Assembly: GCA_045648445.1 (NCBI GenBank)
Contig: JAZRNY010000009.1
Location: 62,001 to 126,000, forward strand
Origin: SIG607 sp045648445
GTDB taxonomy: Bacteria; Bacillota; Clostridia; Oscillospirales; Acutalibacteraceae
Length of the DNA stretch: 64,000 nucleotides
Direction of reading: 5' to 3'
Positions 42,895 to 50,291 of the stretch are shown in pieces. Position 1 is the stretch's first letter, and each line of letters begins with the position of its first letter. The notes under the pieces are model-generated. The model was not told the origin of the DNA. It saw only the letters and a program-made list of their open reading frames with translations, and searched no databases. The position numbers and the translations under genes were made by a program.

Positions 42895-43881
42895 ATGTTT
42901 GATAAAATTAAAAATTCCTCTTTAGGTTCTAAGCTGACTCCTTATAAGGTTAAAAAGGCTTCTACTTCCTTTATTGTTTCTATTTTCAGATACGCCTTAC
43001 TTATTTCAGTTAGTTACGTGGTTCTTTATCCTTTGATTTATATGATATCGAACTCATTTAAGGATCTTATCGACTATATGGATCCTAACGTATTCTGGAT
43101 TCCGAAAAATTTCACGCTTTTGTGGTATGATTGGGCGTTACAGGCATTGAACTTCTTCGTTTCTTTAAAGAATACTATTCTTTATGAAATGGTTGCTGCA
43201 TTCCTTGAAATCGTTTCCTGTTCATTGGTTGCGTATGGTCTTGCTAGATTTAAGTTCAGAGGTAAGAATATTCTTATGTTTATGCTTATTCTTACAATTC
43301 TTGTGCCCGATCAGATGATAATCATTCCTAAAATGATGAACTTTGCAAATCTTGATTTTGCAGGTATAATTTCAGGTATTAACCAGTTAACAAATGCAGG
43401 TATTAGAATTAACATTTTAAATACAGGTTTTGTTTTCTATTTGCCTTCATTATTTGCGGTTGGTCTTCGTTCAGGTATTATTATCTACATTTACATACAG
43501 TTCTACAAAGGACTTCCTAAAGAACTTGAAGAAGCAGCATGGATTGACGGTGCAGGTCTTTTCAAAACCTATACTAAAATTGCGCTTCCTTCTTCCGGTG
43601 TAGTTATTACAACCGTATCTATTTTCTCGATTATTTGGCATTGGAACGATTATTATCTTGCTATCATGTATATGAACGCTCCTGAATCAATGCCACTTGC
43701 TGTTAGACTTTCAAACGTTGGAGATATAATGCAAACATTATTTAACGTTTGGGGCGGTAGTAAGCAACTTGCAACTCTGAGCGCTTGTTGTATTCTCTTC
43801 ATTTTACCAATGCTGATAATGTATGTTGTTTTACAGCGTAAATTTGTTAAAAGTATCGATAGAGTTGGTATTACAGGTTAA
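42895..43881 (+). CDS. Carbohydrate ABC transporter permease (MalG-type), second pair
   Basis: The 328-aa product has six membrane spans and the EAA loop LEEAAWIDGAGLFKTYTKIALP near residue 211. It has about 25 more residues between spans than the first MalG-type permease (near 160-180, FAGIISGINQLTNAGIRIN). It closes the sugar locus and is followed by a strong terminator. No ATP-binding subunit is encoded, so a shared MsmX/UgpC-like ATPase elsewhere is expected. Confidence 0.92.
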   Translation: MFDKIKNSSLGSKLTPYKVKKASTSFIVSIFRYALLISVSYVVLYPLIYMISNSFKDLIDYMDPNVFWIPKNFTLLWYDWALQALNFFVSLKNTILYEMVAAFLEIVSCSLVAYGLARFKFRGKNILMFMLILTILVPDQMIIIPKMMNFANLDFAGIISGINQLTNAGIRINILNTGFVFYLPSLFAVGLRSGIIIYIYIQFYKGLPKELEEAAWIDGAGLFKTYTKIALPSSGVVITTVSIFSIIWHWNDYYLAIMYMNAPESMPLAVRLSNVGDIMQTLFNVWGGSKQLATLSACCILFILPMLIMYVVLQRKFVKSIDRVGITG

Positions 43882-43885
43882 ATTT

Positions 43886-43918
43886 AAGAGACTGAACAAT
43901 TTGTTCAGTCTCTTTTAT
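43886..43918 (+). terminator. Intrinsic terminator of the sugar import locus
   Basis: AAGAGACTGAAC and GTTCAGTCTCTT flank AATTT and continue into a T-rich stretch. Confidence 0.9.
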
Positions 43919-43925
43919 ATATATA

Positions 43926-43959
43926 AAACACCAACTCATTAAATTTTGAGTTGGTGTTT
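43926..43959 (-). terminator. Intrinsic terminator of the XRE gene
   Basis: A 13-bp stem, AAACACCAACTCA and TGAGTTGGTGTTT, with an 8-nt loop lies 4 nt past the minus-strand stop. Confidence 0.85.
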
Positions 43960-43963
43960 AAAA

Positions 43964-44380
43964 TTAATATATATCTTCTGAAATCTCACCGGCTTTAAGT
44001 AATTCGGTATAAGTATCAAGAAATTCAGCAAGTAATTTGTCTTTATATTCTTCGGGGAATTTTCGATACATCATCAATAATAAGTTTTCGTTTCTGTTAC
44101 TGTTAGAATCCAAATATTCGGAATGAGGACTTTCAAGTTTAACTGTAGAAGAAGGGGAGGCGTCGGGTAAAAAATCCTCAGGCTCTATATTGAAAATTTC
44201 AGCAAGTTTGTTTAAAATATCAGCGGGTATTTTTTTTGCGTTTTTTTCTAAATAACTGTATTTTTTGTCAGCAATATTTAATCGTTTTGCCGTTTCAGAT
44301 TGAGTTAATCCTGCTCTATTACGATAAAATTTTATTTTTTCTTTAATTATATATTTGCTGCTATTTTCATCTAAAGCCAT
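43964..44380 (-). CDS. XRE-family helix-turn-helix regulator
   Basis: This 138-aa protein has an N-terminal Cro/C1-type helix-turn-helix (residues 12-68: IKFYRNRAGLTQSETAKRLN, DKKYSYLEKNAKKIPADILN, KLAEIFNIEPEDFL). A Ser/Asn-rich linker and a C-terminal helical segment (ENLLLMMYRKFPEEYKDKLL) follow, the latter perhaps for dimerisation. Its targets are unknown. It lies between the sugar locus and tRNA-Thr, transcribed alone on the minus strand. Confidence 0.85.
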   Translation of the reverse strand: MALDENSSKYIIKEKIKFYRNRAGLTQSETAKRLNIADKKYSYLEKNAKKIPADILNKLAEIFNIEPEDFLPDASPSSTVKLESPHSEYLDSNSNRNENLLLMMYRKFPEEYKDKLLAEFLDTYTELLKAGEISEDIY

Positions 44381-44400
44381 AATTATTCTCCATTCTTCAC

Positions 44401-44429
44401 TTGACTAATCTTAAAAAACTTGTTATAAT
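44401..44429 (+). promoter_or_regulatory. Promoter of tRNA-Thr
   Basis: TTGACT and TATAAT are spaced by 17 bp, with TGT extending the -10. Confidence 0.85.
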
Positions 44430-44443
44430 CACTAGGTAAGTTT

Positions 44444-44519
44444 GCTGAAGTGGCGTAGTTGGTAGCGCAATTGATTCGTAATCAATAGGTCGTGGGTTCG
44501 AATCCCATCTTCAGCACCA
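44444..44519 (+). tRNA. tRNA-Thr (anticodon CGT)
   Basis: The 76-nt gene has acceptor arm GCTGAAG/CTTCAGC, a D arm with AGTTGGTAGC, and anticodon arm ATTGA/TCAAT around the loop TTCGTAA, giving anticodon CGT (codon ACG). The T arm GTGGGTTCGAATCCCAT is canonical and CCA is encoded. It has its own promoter and terminator. Confidence 0.96.
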
Positions 44520-44553
44520 AAAAGAAAAGTCACATGGTGGCTTTTCTTTTTAT
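44520..44553 (+). terminator. Intrinsic terminator after tRNA-Thr
   Basis: AAAAGAAAAGTCAC pairs with GTGGCTTTTCTTTT (one T-G pair) around ATG and runs into Ts. Confidence 0.85.
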
Positions 44554-44598
44554 ATTTTATATCATTTGTCGAAAATTGTCAATAAAATGTGAATTTTG

Positions 44599-45174
44599 TC
44601 AAATTTTTATTATAGGCTGAAGTTGTTCACCATTAAGTGCGTATTTTATAGTTTCAGGTATTTTTGTAAAATCAGCAATCATAGATGTTGGCTTAGAAAA
44701 TGCATTGTCTTGTGAAAAAGGAACGAAATATATATTTTTAGTGTTCATTAAAGTGCCAATATTTTTTGCTGAACAAGAAAGAGCGTCATTGGTAGCAACC
44801 GCTAAAATTACGGGTTTATTGTTTCTTAAATGCGCTTTTACTGCCATAGTTACACTTGTGTCTGTTATGCCGTTTGCTAATTTACCAAGGGTGTTTCCCG
44901 TGCATGGCGCTACTATTAGTATATCCAATAATTTTCTGGGCCCGATTGGTTCGGCACCATCGATTGTATGGATAATTTCATTGCCTGTTATATCTTTAAT
45001 TCTTTTTTGTAACGATGTGTGCTCTGTAAAACGAGTATCTGTGTTATAGACAACAGGTGACATAATAGGAATTATATTCATTCCTGTTGCCGCCAAAACC
45101 CTTAATGCATCTATAGAATCTGCTATTGTACAAAATGAACCGCACATCGCATATCCTGCTGTTATGTCTTTCAT
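44599..45174 (-). CDS. dpaB: Dipicolinate synthase subunit B (SpoVFB)
   Basis: DpaB is the flavoprotein-like subunit of dipicolinate synthase, which makes the calcium-chelating spore-core compound from dihydroxytetrahydrodipicolinate. The 191-aa product has a flavoprotein/DFP fold with AMCGSFCTIADSID near residue 10, IIPIMSPVVYNTDTRF, and the characteristic VAPCTGNTLGKLANGITDTS. It lies 10 nt after dpaA in the same operon. Expression is expected in the mother cell late in sporulation (sigma-K in B. subtilis). Confidence 0.93.
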   Translation of the reverse strand: MKDITAGYAMCGSFCTIADSIDALRVLAATGMNIIPIMSPVVYNTDTRFTEHTSLQKRIKDITGNEIIHTIDGAEPIGPRKLLDILIVAPCTGNTLGKLANGITDTSVTMAVKAHLRNNKPVILAVATNDALSCSAKNIGTLMNTKNIYFVPFSQDNAFSKPTSMIADFTKIPETIKYALNGEQLQPIIKI

Positions 45175-45184
45175 ATTTATCCCC

Positions 45185-45982
45185 TTAAATTAAATTTCTT
45201 TCATTTAAAATGTTGATTATTGTATCTGCAAAGATGTACGCAGCGGTTAAAGGCGCTACTTTGTTGGGTAGCCCCGGTGCGTTTATAAAATTAATGTTAA
45301 GATCTTTTATTGCTTGGCTATCAAAACCTAGTATGTTTGATGCCAATTCAATGAATAAGTTGTTTTGAGTTGCTTTTGATAAAATTTCTTTAGTAAAGAT
45401 TTTATAAGGAATAGTATTAAATATAATATTATAGTCATAAAGATTTTCGGCAATCATTTCTATTGGTATTGTTTTTATTCCCAATGTGTTTAATAATGCG
45501 GCATCGGATTGGTTTCTTAAAGTTACGGTTACATTTTTGCAAAGTCCCTGTAGTCGTTCAACAAGGATTTTTGAAACTTTTCCAAAGCCTGTAACTAGTA
45601 TATTACTATCATAAAGAGTAATTGGTGTAGATTTCATTGCAAGGGCTATAGCGCCTTCTGCAGTAGGTATCGCATTTTTATAGGCGAAATCATCACGCAA
45701 AGCAACATCAATACTGTCTCTAATAGATTTTCCTCCAGTAATTATTAAAACATTCTTAGGAATATTACAAATGGCGTTTGTTAGATTAATATTAATACTT
45801 TTATTATTAAGGTTATCTCCGTCTAAACTCATTGGAATAGGGAAGATATATACATCGTAAATTTCTTTTAATTGTTCTTCATTTTGTAAAATTGTGGCAT
45901 TTATAATTTTGTTCGTGCTACATAAAATTTCAGAAGTTTTTTTACTTCTTTCGTCATTACCTAAAAATAAAATTTTTAACAT
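45185..45982 (-). CDS. dpaA: Dipicolinate synthase subunit A (SpoVFA)
   Basis: DpaA is the NAD(P)-dependent dehydrogenase-like subunit. The 265-aa product has an N-terminal domain (LKILFLGNDERSKKT, VYIFPIPMSLDGD) and a Rossmann domain with VTGFGKVSKILVERLQ near residue 131. The C-terminal GLPNKVAPLTAAYIFADTI is typical. A GTG 9 nt upstream is in frame, but AGGTGA places the start at the ATG. Its ribosome-binding site directly abuts the T-tract of the cca terminator, leaving no obvious promoter unless it lies inside the hairpin or cca. Confidence 0.92.
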   Translation of the reverse strand: MLKILFLGNDERSKKTSEILCSTNKIINATILQNEEQLKEIYDVYIFPIPMSLDGDNLNNKSININLTNAICNIPKNVLIITGGKSIRDSIDVALRDDFAYKNAIPTAEGAIALAMKSTPITLYDSNILVTGFGKVSKILVERLQGLCKNVTVTLRNQSDAALLNTLGIKTIPIEMIAENLYDYNIIFNTIPYKIFTKEILSKATQNNLFIELASNILGFDSQAIKDLNINFINAPGLPNKVAPLTAAYIFADTIINILNERNLI

Positions 45983-45993
45983 AAATATCACCT

Positions 45994-46038
45994 AAAAAAA
46001 GTACCATAGAATGTTTGCTAATACATTCTATGGTACTT
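45994..46038 (-). terminator. Strong terminator after cca, directly before dpaA
   Basis: On the minus strand a perfect 16-bp stem (AAGTACCATAGAATGT and its complement) with an 8-nt loop is followed by seven Ts and then AGGTGA, the dpaA ribosome-binding site. Confidence 0.9.
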
Positions 46039-46042
46039 ACTG

Positions 46043-47182
46043 TTATTTGTTACTGATGTATTTAATAAGTTTTTCTTTCTCGTTATCTTCCGGATGTTTA
46101 ATAATGTGAACTAAAAGATTATTTAGTGATTCTCCTATTGTTTTTCCATTAAATCCGAGTTTTTTAAGATCTTCACCGTTTATTTTTAAATGCTCGATTA
46201 AATAAGGTTCGTTAGATGAAATAGTATTTAATAAAATCTCATCCGAACAACCGTTTAATAACAGTGAACATTTGATAGCCTCAAAACTATAGTCTTTTAA
46301 AGCAAACTTGCAATCTGTTTCATTAGTAATAGAGGTATTAATTATATTATTTATTTCGTTGCAAATTACTGTTAATTTTTTATCTGTTTTTAATTGTTCC
46401 GAAATAATTATAGGGTTACTGTTTAATTCTTTTGAAAATTCATAAAACCGTATATTTCTTTCTTTCGGCAATTGGGCAATTTTATCGTTTAACTCACCGC
46501 TTTTAACTCCGCAAAATTCAAGTGCACCTGTTTTTAAGAGTGGGTTAATATACGTTGGATGATTTGAAACCAGTGCTTTAAACAGTTCGGTTGCAATTCT
46601 TTCTCTACTGATGTTTTTTAGAGTGTTGGCCATTTTTAACGCCGTATTTAGAGTATTTTCTTCTATATTAAAACCTAGTTGTGCCGAAAAACGAAATAGT
46701 CTTAAAATTCGCAATGCATCTTCTTCAAATCTTTTTTTAGGATCTCCTACTGTACGAAGTATGTGGTTGTTTAAGTCGTCTAAACCACCATACAAATCTA
46801 TTAAACCTGTTTTGTCGTTATATGCCATAGCATTTATGGTAAAGTCACGTCTTGCCAGGTCTTCATTTATGTTTTTGACGAAATTTACTTTTTCAGGATG
46901 TCGACTGTCTGAATAGTTGCCGTCGGTCCTGAATGTAGTTACTTCAATATTTTCTTTGTCGACGATCACTGTTACGGTACCATGTTTTAGTCCTGTTGCT
47001 ACAGTTTTTGGAAAAAGAGTTAAAATTTGTTGAGGAAGTAGGGAAGTTGTTATGTCAAAATCTTCGGGTGTACGTGACAACAGTACATCTCTGACGCATC
47101 CGCCTACTATATAGGCCTCTCCATTTGCTTTTTCTATGGTTTCTATTACGTTTTTTACATTGTTTTTTAAATAAATGTGCAT
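46043..47182 (-). CDS. cca: CCA tRNA nucleotidyltransferase / poly(A) polymerase family
   Basis: This class II enzyme adds or repairs the 3' CCA of tRNA. The 379-aa product has the nucleotidyltransferase head AYIVGGCVRDVLLSR and EDFDITTS, then RRDFTINAMAYN and DLYGGLDDLNNHILRT, and the RNA-binding neck (EDALRILRLFRFSAQLGF). A usual C-terminal region follows with no clear HD domain. GAGGAGA places the start at the second in-frame ATG. Since the tRNA genes here already encode CCA, repair is its likely main role. Confidence 0.93.
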   Translation of the reverse strand: MHIYLKNNVKNVIETIEKANGEAYIVGGCVRDVLLSRTPEDFDITTSLLPQQILTLFPKTVATGLKHGTVTVIVDKENIEVTTFRTDGNYSDSRHPEKVNFVKNINEDLARRDFTINAMAYNDKTGLIDLYGGLDDLNNHILRTVGDPKKRFEEDALRILRLFRFSAQLGFNIEENTLNTALKMANTLKNISRERIATELFKALVSNHPTYINPLLKTGALEFCGVKSGELNDKIAQLPKERNIRFYEFSKELNSNPIIISEQLKTDKKLTVICNEINNIINTSITNETDCKFALKDYSFEAIKCSLLLNGCSDEILLNTISSNEPYLIEHLKINGEDLKKLGFNGKTIGESLNNLLVHIIKHPEDNEKEKLIKYISNK

Positions 47183-47268
47183 ATTTCTCCTCAAATTTCA
47201 AAAAAAGTATTTATTTTTTTTGCGAAAAGCAATATAATATAAGAAATAAATTATAATTGGTGACTGAA

Positions 47269-48639
47269 ATGAAAGAACTAAGAATAGAAGATAAAATTTT
47301 ATCACAGGTTAAAAAAATTCATATGATAGGAATTGGCGGAAGTGGTATGTGCCCTCTTGCACATATACTTCACGATAAAGGATATATTGTAACAGGTTCT
47401 GATAATAACGAGAGTGATCCTTTAAACAGAGTGAAAGCGCTTGGTATTAAAGTAACTATGGGACATTTTGCCGAAAATGTTAGGGAATCAGAACTTGTAG
47501 TTTATTCTGCAGCAATATCTAAGGATAATCCGGAGTTAGTAGAAGCGGAGCGGCTTTCGATTCCTACAATGGAGCGTTCGCATCTTTTGGGCGCACTTAC
47601 TCGTTATTATGATAACGTAATAGGTGTTTGCGGAACACACGGAAAAACTTCTGTTACTTCTATGATAACACAAATTCTTTATTTAAACAAGATAGATATA
47701 ACAGCAGTTATTGGAGGTAAACTTCCGATTATTGGTTCTAACGGAAGAATTGGAAAAAGTGAGACTATGGTTTGCGAAGCATGTGAGTTTGTTGATACGT
47801 TTTTGCAGATGTCTCCCGATATTAGCGTTCTCCTTAATGTTGATAATGATCATTTGGATTATTTTAAAACGATGGATAATCTTGTTAGTTCCTTTAATAA
47901 GTTTTTGAAGATGTCAAAAATTGCTTACGTTAACGGTGATGACCTTCTAGCACTAAAGGCTAGCGAAGATATTGAAGGCAAGGTAGTTACCTTTGGTATG
48001 AAAGATAACAATGATTATGTTGCTACAAATATCACTTCCGATAAAAAAGGATATTCATTTGACGTAATTAAGGATGGCCAAAAAATAGGAAGTATTTCAA
48101 TGTCAATTCCCGGTAAGCATAACGTTTATAACGGACTTGCCGCTTTTGCAGTTTGCTATGAACAGGGAATTAGTGCAAACGGCATAAAAAATGCACTTGA
48201 GCAGTTTACAGGTGCAGGAAGACGATTTGAGTTTCTTGGAGAATACGGAGGTTTTATGCTTGCAGATGACTATGCGCATCATCCGACGGAAATCAAAGCA
48301 ACTCTGACTGCCGCCAAAGCTCTTCCTTACAAAAAGGTTACTTGTATTTTCCAACCGTTTACATTTTCACGAACCGCTCTTTTAAAGGATGAGTTTATTG
48401 AATCTTTAAGCATTGCAGATGAAGTTGTTCTTACTCCTATTATGGGTTCACGAGAGGTGAATACTTATGGAATTTCATCTGAACAAATTGCCGAAAAACT
48501 TTCAAACGCAAGAGTTATAGACAAATTCGAAAATATAGCCGACTATATTGTAAAAACGGCTAAGGAAGGCGATTTGGTGATTACAATGGGCGGTGGCGAT
48601 ATTTACAAGGTTGCACATAAAATTAAAGAAAAATTTTAA
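47269..48639 (+). CDS. murC: UDP-N-acetylmuramate--L-alanine ligase MurC
   Basis: MurC adds L-alanine to UDP-MurNAc in cytosolic peptidoglycan synthesis. The 456-aa product has the Mur N-terminal Rossmann part (HMIGIGGSGMCPLAHIL), the ATP-binding GVCGTHGKTSVTSM near residue 121, central NVDNDHLDYF, and C-terminal LADDYAHHPTEIKATL. The ATG after GGTGACTGAA is preferred over an in-frame TTG 12 nt upstream. It is divergent from cca. Confidence 0.95.
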   Translation: MKELRIEDKILSQVKKIHMIGIGGSGMCPLAHILHDKGYIVTGSDNNESDPLNRVKALGIKVTMGHFAENVRESELVVYSAAISKDNPELVEAERLSIPTMERSHLLGALTRYYDNVIGVCGTHGKTSVTSMITQILYLNKIDITAVIGGKLPIIGSNGRIGKSETMVCEACEFVDTFLQMSPDISVLLNVDNDHLDYFKTMDNLVSSFNKFLKMSKIAYVNGDDLLALKASEDIEGKVVTFGMKDNNDYVATNITSDKKGYSFDVIKDGQKIGSISMSIPGKHNVYNGLAAFAVCYEQGISANGIKNALEQFTGAGRRFEFLGEYGGFMLADDYAHHPTEIKATLTAAKALPYKKVTCIFQPFTFSRTALLKDEFIESLSIADEVVLTPIMGSREVNTYGISSEQIAEKLSNARVIDKFENIADYIVKTAKEGDLVITMGGGDIYKVAHKIKEKF

Positions 48640-48640
48640 A

Positions 48641-48668
48641 TTAAAGCACTTCGCAAGAAGTGCTTTAA
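48641..48668. terminator. Hairpin with GCAA tetraloop after murC
   Basis: A 12-bp perfect stem, TTAAAGCACTTC and GAAGTGCTTTAA, is capped by a GNRA-type GCAA loop. There is no real T-tract on either strand, so it may be an mRNA-stability element rather than a terminator. Confidence 0.55.
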
Positions 48669-48686
48669 AAATAGTAGGTAGCTATT

Positions 48687-49196
48687 ATGAATAGAATATT
48701 GATTATTGGAAATTCAGGCAGCGGAAAAACCACTTTTGCGAAATCACTTTCGAGAAAATTTGATTTACCTTTGGTTCACCTGGATAAATTGTTTTGGATA
48801 GGTGAATGGCAACATATATCACGTGATAAGTTTGATTTATTGCTGCAAAATGAATTAGAAAAAGACAAATGGATCATTGATGGTGATTTTTCAAGAACTT
48901 TGCTTCATAGATTAAAATATGCAGATACGGTCATTTATTTTGATTTACCTATTATTACTTGCTTATGGGGCGCAACTGTTAGAGTATTTAAAAATTTTGG
49001 TAAAACCAGAATTGATATGGGAGGTAATTGTCCCGAATTTTTTGATAAACATAAATTAGACTTATATAAAGCAATAATAGTTTATAACAAAAAGCGTAAA
49101 AAAGAAAATTTTAAACTTTTAAAGCAGCAAAATAATGCTGAAGTTTTTATTTTTAAAAATAGAAAACAGATCCACAAATTTTTGAATAATATATAA
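48687..49196 (+). CDS. P-loop adenylate-kinase-like protein (FlaR/topology-modulation type)
   Basis: The 169-aa protein starts with a Walker A motif, IIGNSGSGKTTFAKSL, followed by HLDKLFWIGEWQ and WIIDGDFSRTLLHRL. This pattern matches the small adenylate-kinase-like proteins annotated as FlaR or DNA topology modulation proteins. Kinase activity on an unidentified small substrate is likely, but none is established. It lies after murC behind a hairpin. Confidence 0.8.
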   Translation: MNRILIIGNSGSGKTTFAKSLSRKFDLPLVHLDKLFWIGEWQHISRDKFDLLLQNELEKDKWIIDGDFSRTLLHRLKYADTVIYFDLPIITCLWGATVRVFKNFGKTRIDMGGNCPEFFDKHKLDLYKAIIVYNKKRKKENFKLLKQQNNAEVFIFKNRKQIHKFLNNI

Positions 49197-49199
49197 AAA

Positions 49200-49223
49200 A
49201 AGCACTCCGAACTAGGAGTGCTT
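49200..49223. terminator. Terminator between the P-loop kinase and DUF4364 gene
   Basis: AAGCACTCC and GGAGTGCTT flank a 6-nt loop. T-rich sequence follows on the minus strand (TTTTTTATAT), so it fits best as the end of the DUF4364 transcript and may serve both genes. Confidence 0.8.
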
Positions 49224-49227
49224 AAAT

Positions 49228-49773
49228 TTATTTGTCTGACGTTAATAAATCGACAAGACCTGTATAAACAAGCGAAGGGTTATCAAGAAATCTTTCTTTA
49301 ATAGCAGATGCTTGTGTTTCATCGGTAACCATTAGTTTAACACTCATAAGGTCAACTCCGTTTTCAACGGCTGTACAGATAAGATACATAAATCCGTTTT
49401 CTTTAACTGTTTCAATTCGTGTATCTCTTGCGTTTTTTAATCTTGCAATCATTTTTGCTGTAAGAGCATAGGCTTTTTCTTTTATAGTGAATGGTAGTAT
49501 TGTTTTAAGAGTGTTGGCGGCAGAAGCTCCGATTTCGGTTACTTGATAGGTATCGTCAATTTCATTATAAGTAAGATTACCGGCATTAAGTAACGCTTCA
49601 AGAGCGTCCATAACTTCAAAATAATTTGCAATTCCTTCAATATTTAAAGTGTTAGCAAGCAATTGACCCGGAACGGGGGATTTGACACCGCTTATAACAT
49701 AGCATATAAGTACTTTTATTTCTGCGGTGCTTATAAGACTTCCGATACCTGCAGATATAGCATTACTTTCCAA
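49228..49773 (-). CDS. DUF4364-type winged-helix protein
   Basis: This 181-aa protein appears to be a DUF4364 family member. The N-terminal half has a winged-helix-like pattern (STAEIKVLICYVISGV; MDALEALLNAGNLTYNEID; YQVTEIGASAANTLK), and the C-terminal half is alpha/beta. It starts with TTG, with AAGGATG upstream. The family is common in Clostridia and presumed regulatory, but function is unknown. A clear promoter lies upstream. Confidence 0.68.
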   Translation of the reverse strand: MESNAISAGIGSLISTAEIKVLICYVISGVKSPVPGQLLANTLNIEGIANYFEVMDALEALLNAGNLTYNEIDDTYQVTEIGASAANTLKTILPFTIKEKAYALTAKMIARLKNARDTRIETVKENGFMYLICTAVENGVDLMSVKLMVTDETQASAIKERFLDNPSLVYTGLVDLLTSDK

Positions 49774-49804
49774 AGATTACACATCCTTATACTTTTATAC
49801 TAAT

Positions 49805-49832
49805 ATTATAATATATTTAAAAAATTTTTCAA
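49805..49832 (-). promoter_or_regulatory. Promoter of the DUF4364 gene
   Basis: On the minus strand TTGAAA and TATAAT are spaced by 16 bp. Confidence 0.6.
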
Positions 49833-49836
49833 GTCA

Positions 49837-50115
49837 TTATCCATCATAATCTTCAATAATTGAGTTGAGTTCTTCTTCGTTTTTTATAATAATACCGCTA
49901 TAAAGTGCTTCTTGGTCGTTTTTCGGCAAAACAGAAATGACAATTTCGTCATAAATTTTAATTATTTTATTTCCTTTGTAAAGAACCACGCTTCCGTTTT
50001 TTTCTTTTAATATTAACGGAGCGCTATTGTTAGCCGATACCTTTATAAAAGATAATATTGCAGTAGCAATGGTAATAGTCAGAGTAATCAATAAAATCAA
50101 CACTCTTTTTTTCAT
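49837..50115 (-). CDS. Small membrane-anchored protein, BofC C-terminal-like
   Basis: The 92-aa product has an N-terminal membrane anchor or signal (residues 4-26) and a compact extracellular part. The segment VVLYKGNKIIKIYDEIVISV, then LPKNDQEALYSGIIIKNEEELNSIIEDY, resembles the C-terminal domain of BofC-like proteins widespread in clostridia. BofC in B. subtilis tunes SpoIVB signalling in sporulation; whether this protein does so is unknown. AAAGGAAG precedes the ATG. Confidence 0.6.
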   Translation of the reverse strand: MKKRVLILLITLTITIATAILSFIKVSANNSAPLILKEKNGSVVLYKGNKIIKIYDEIVISVLPKNDQEALYSGIIIKNEEELNSIIEDYDG

Positions 50116-50194
50116 AAAAACACTTCCTTTAATTTAATTTTACCCCTTTTTTTACCAATTATTAAAAAATTGTAATACACTTTTTTACTTTTTG

Positions 50195-50203
50195 TGGTAT
50201 AAT
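50195..50203 (+). promoter_or_regulatory. Extended -10 promoter of the class A PBP gene
   Basis: TGG directly precedes a perfect TATAAT; no good -35 is visible at 16-18 bp, consistent with an extended -10 promoter. Confidence 0.55.
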
Positions 50204-50207
50204 AGGT

Positions 50208-50229
50208 ATTGTGGTAAGTCTGCCACAAT
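50208..50229 (+). promoter_or_regulatory. Leader hairpin of the PBP transcript
   Basis: ATTGTGG and CCACAAT pair around an 8-nt loop, right at the expected 5' end of the message. A 5'-terminal hairpin like this can stabilise mRNA; it may also be chance. Confidence 0.4.
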
Positions 50230-50291
50230 AAACAGTAAAATGTGATTAATATATAATTAAGTATTTTTAAGAATTGGAGGTAACCGTATTT

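Noticed and set aside
44444..44600. tRNA-Thr as an integration site for a mobile element
   Set aside because: The flanking genes are core sporulation and tRNA-processing genes, and there is no repeated tRNA 3' end downstream.
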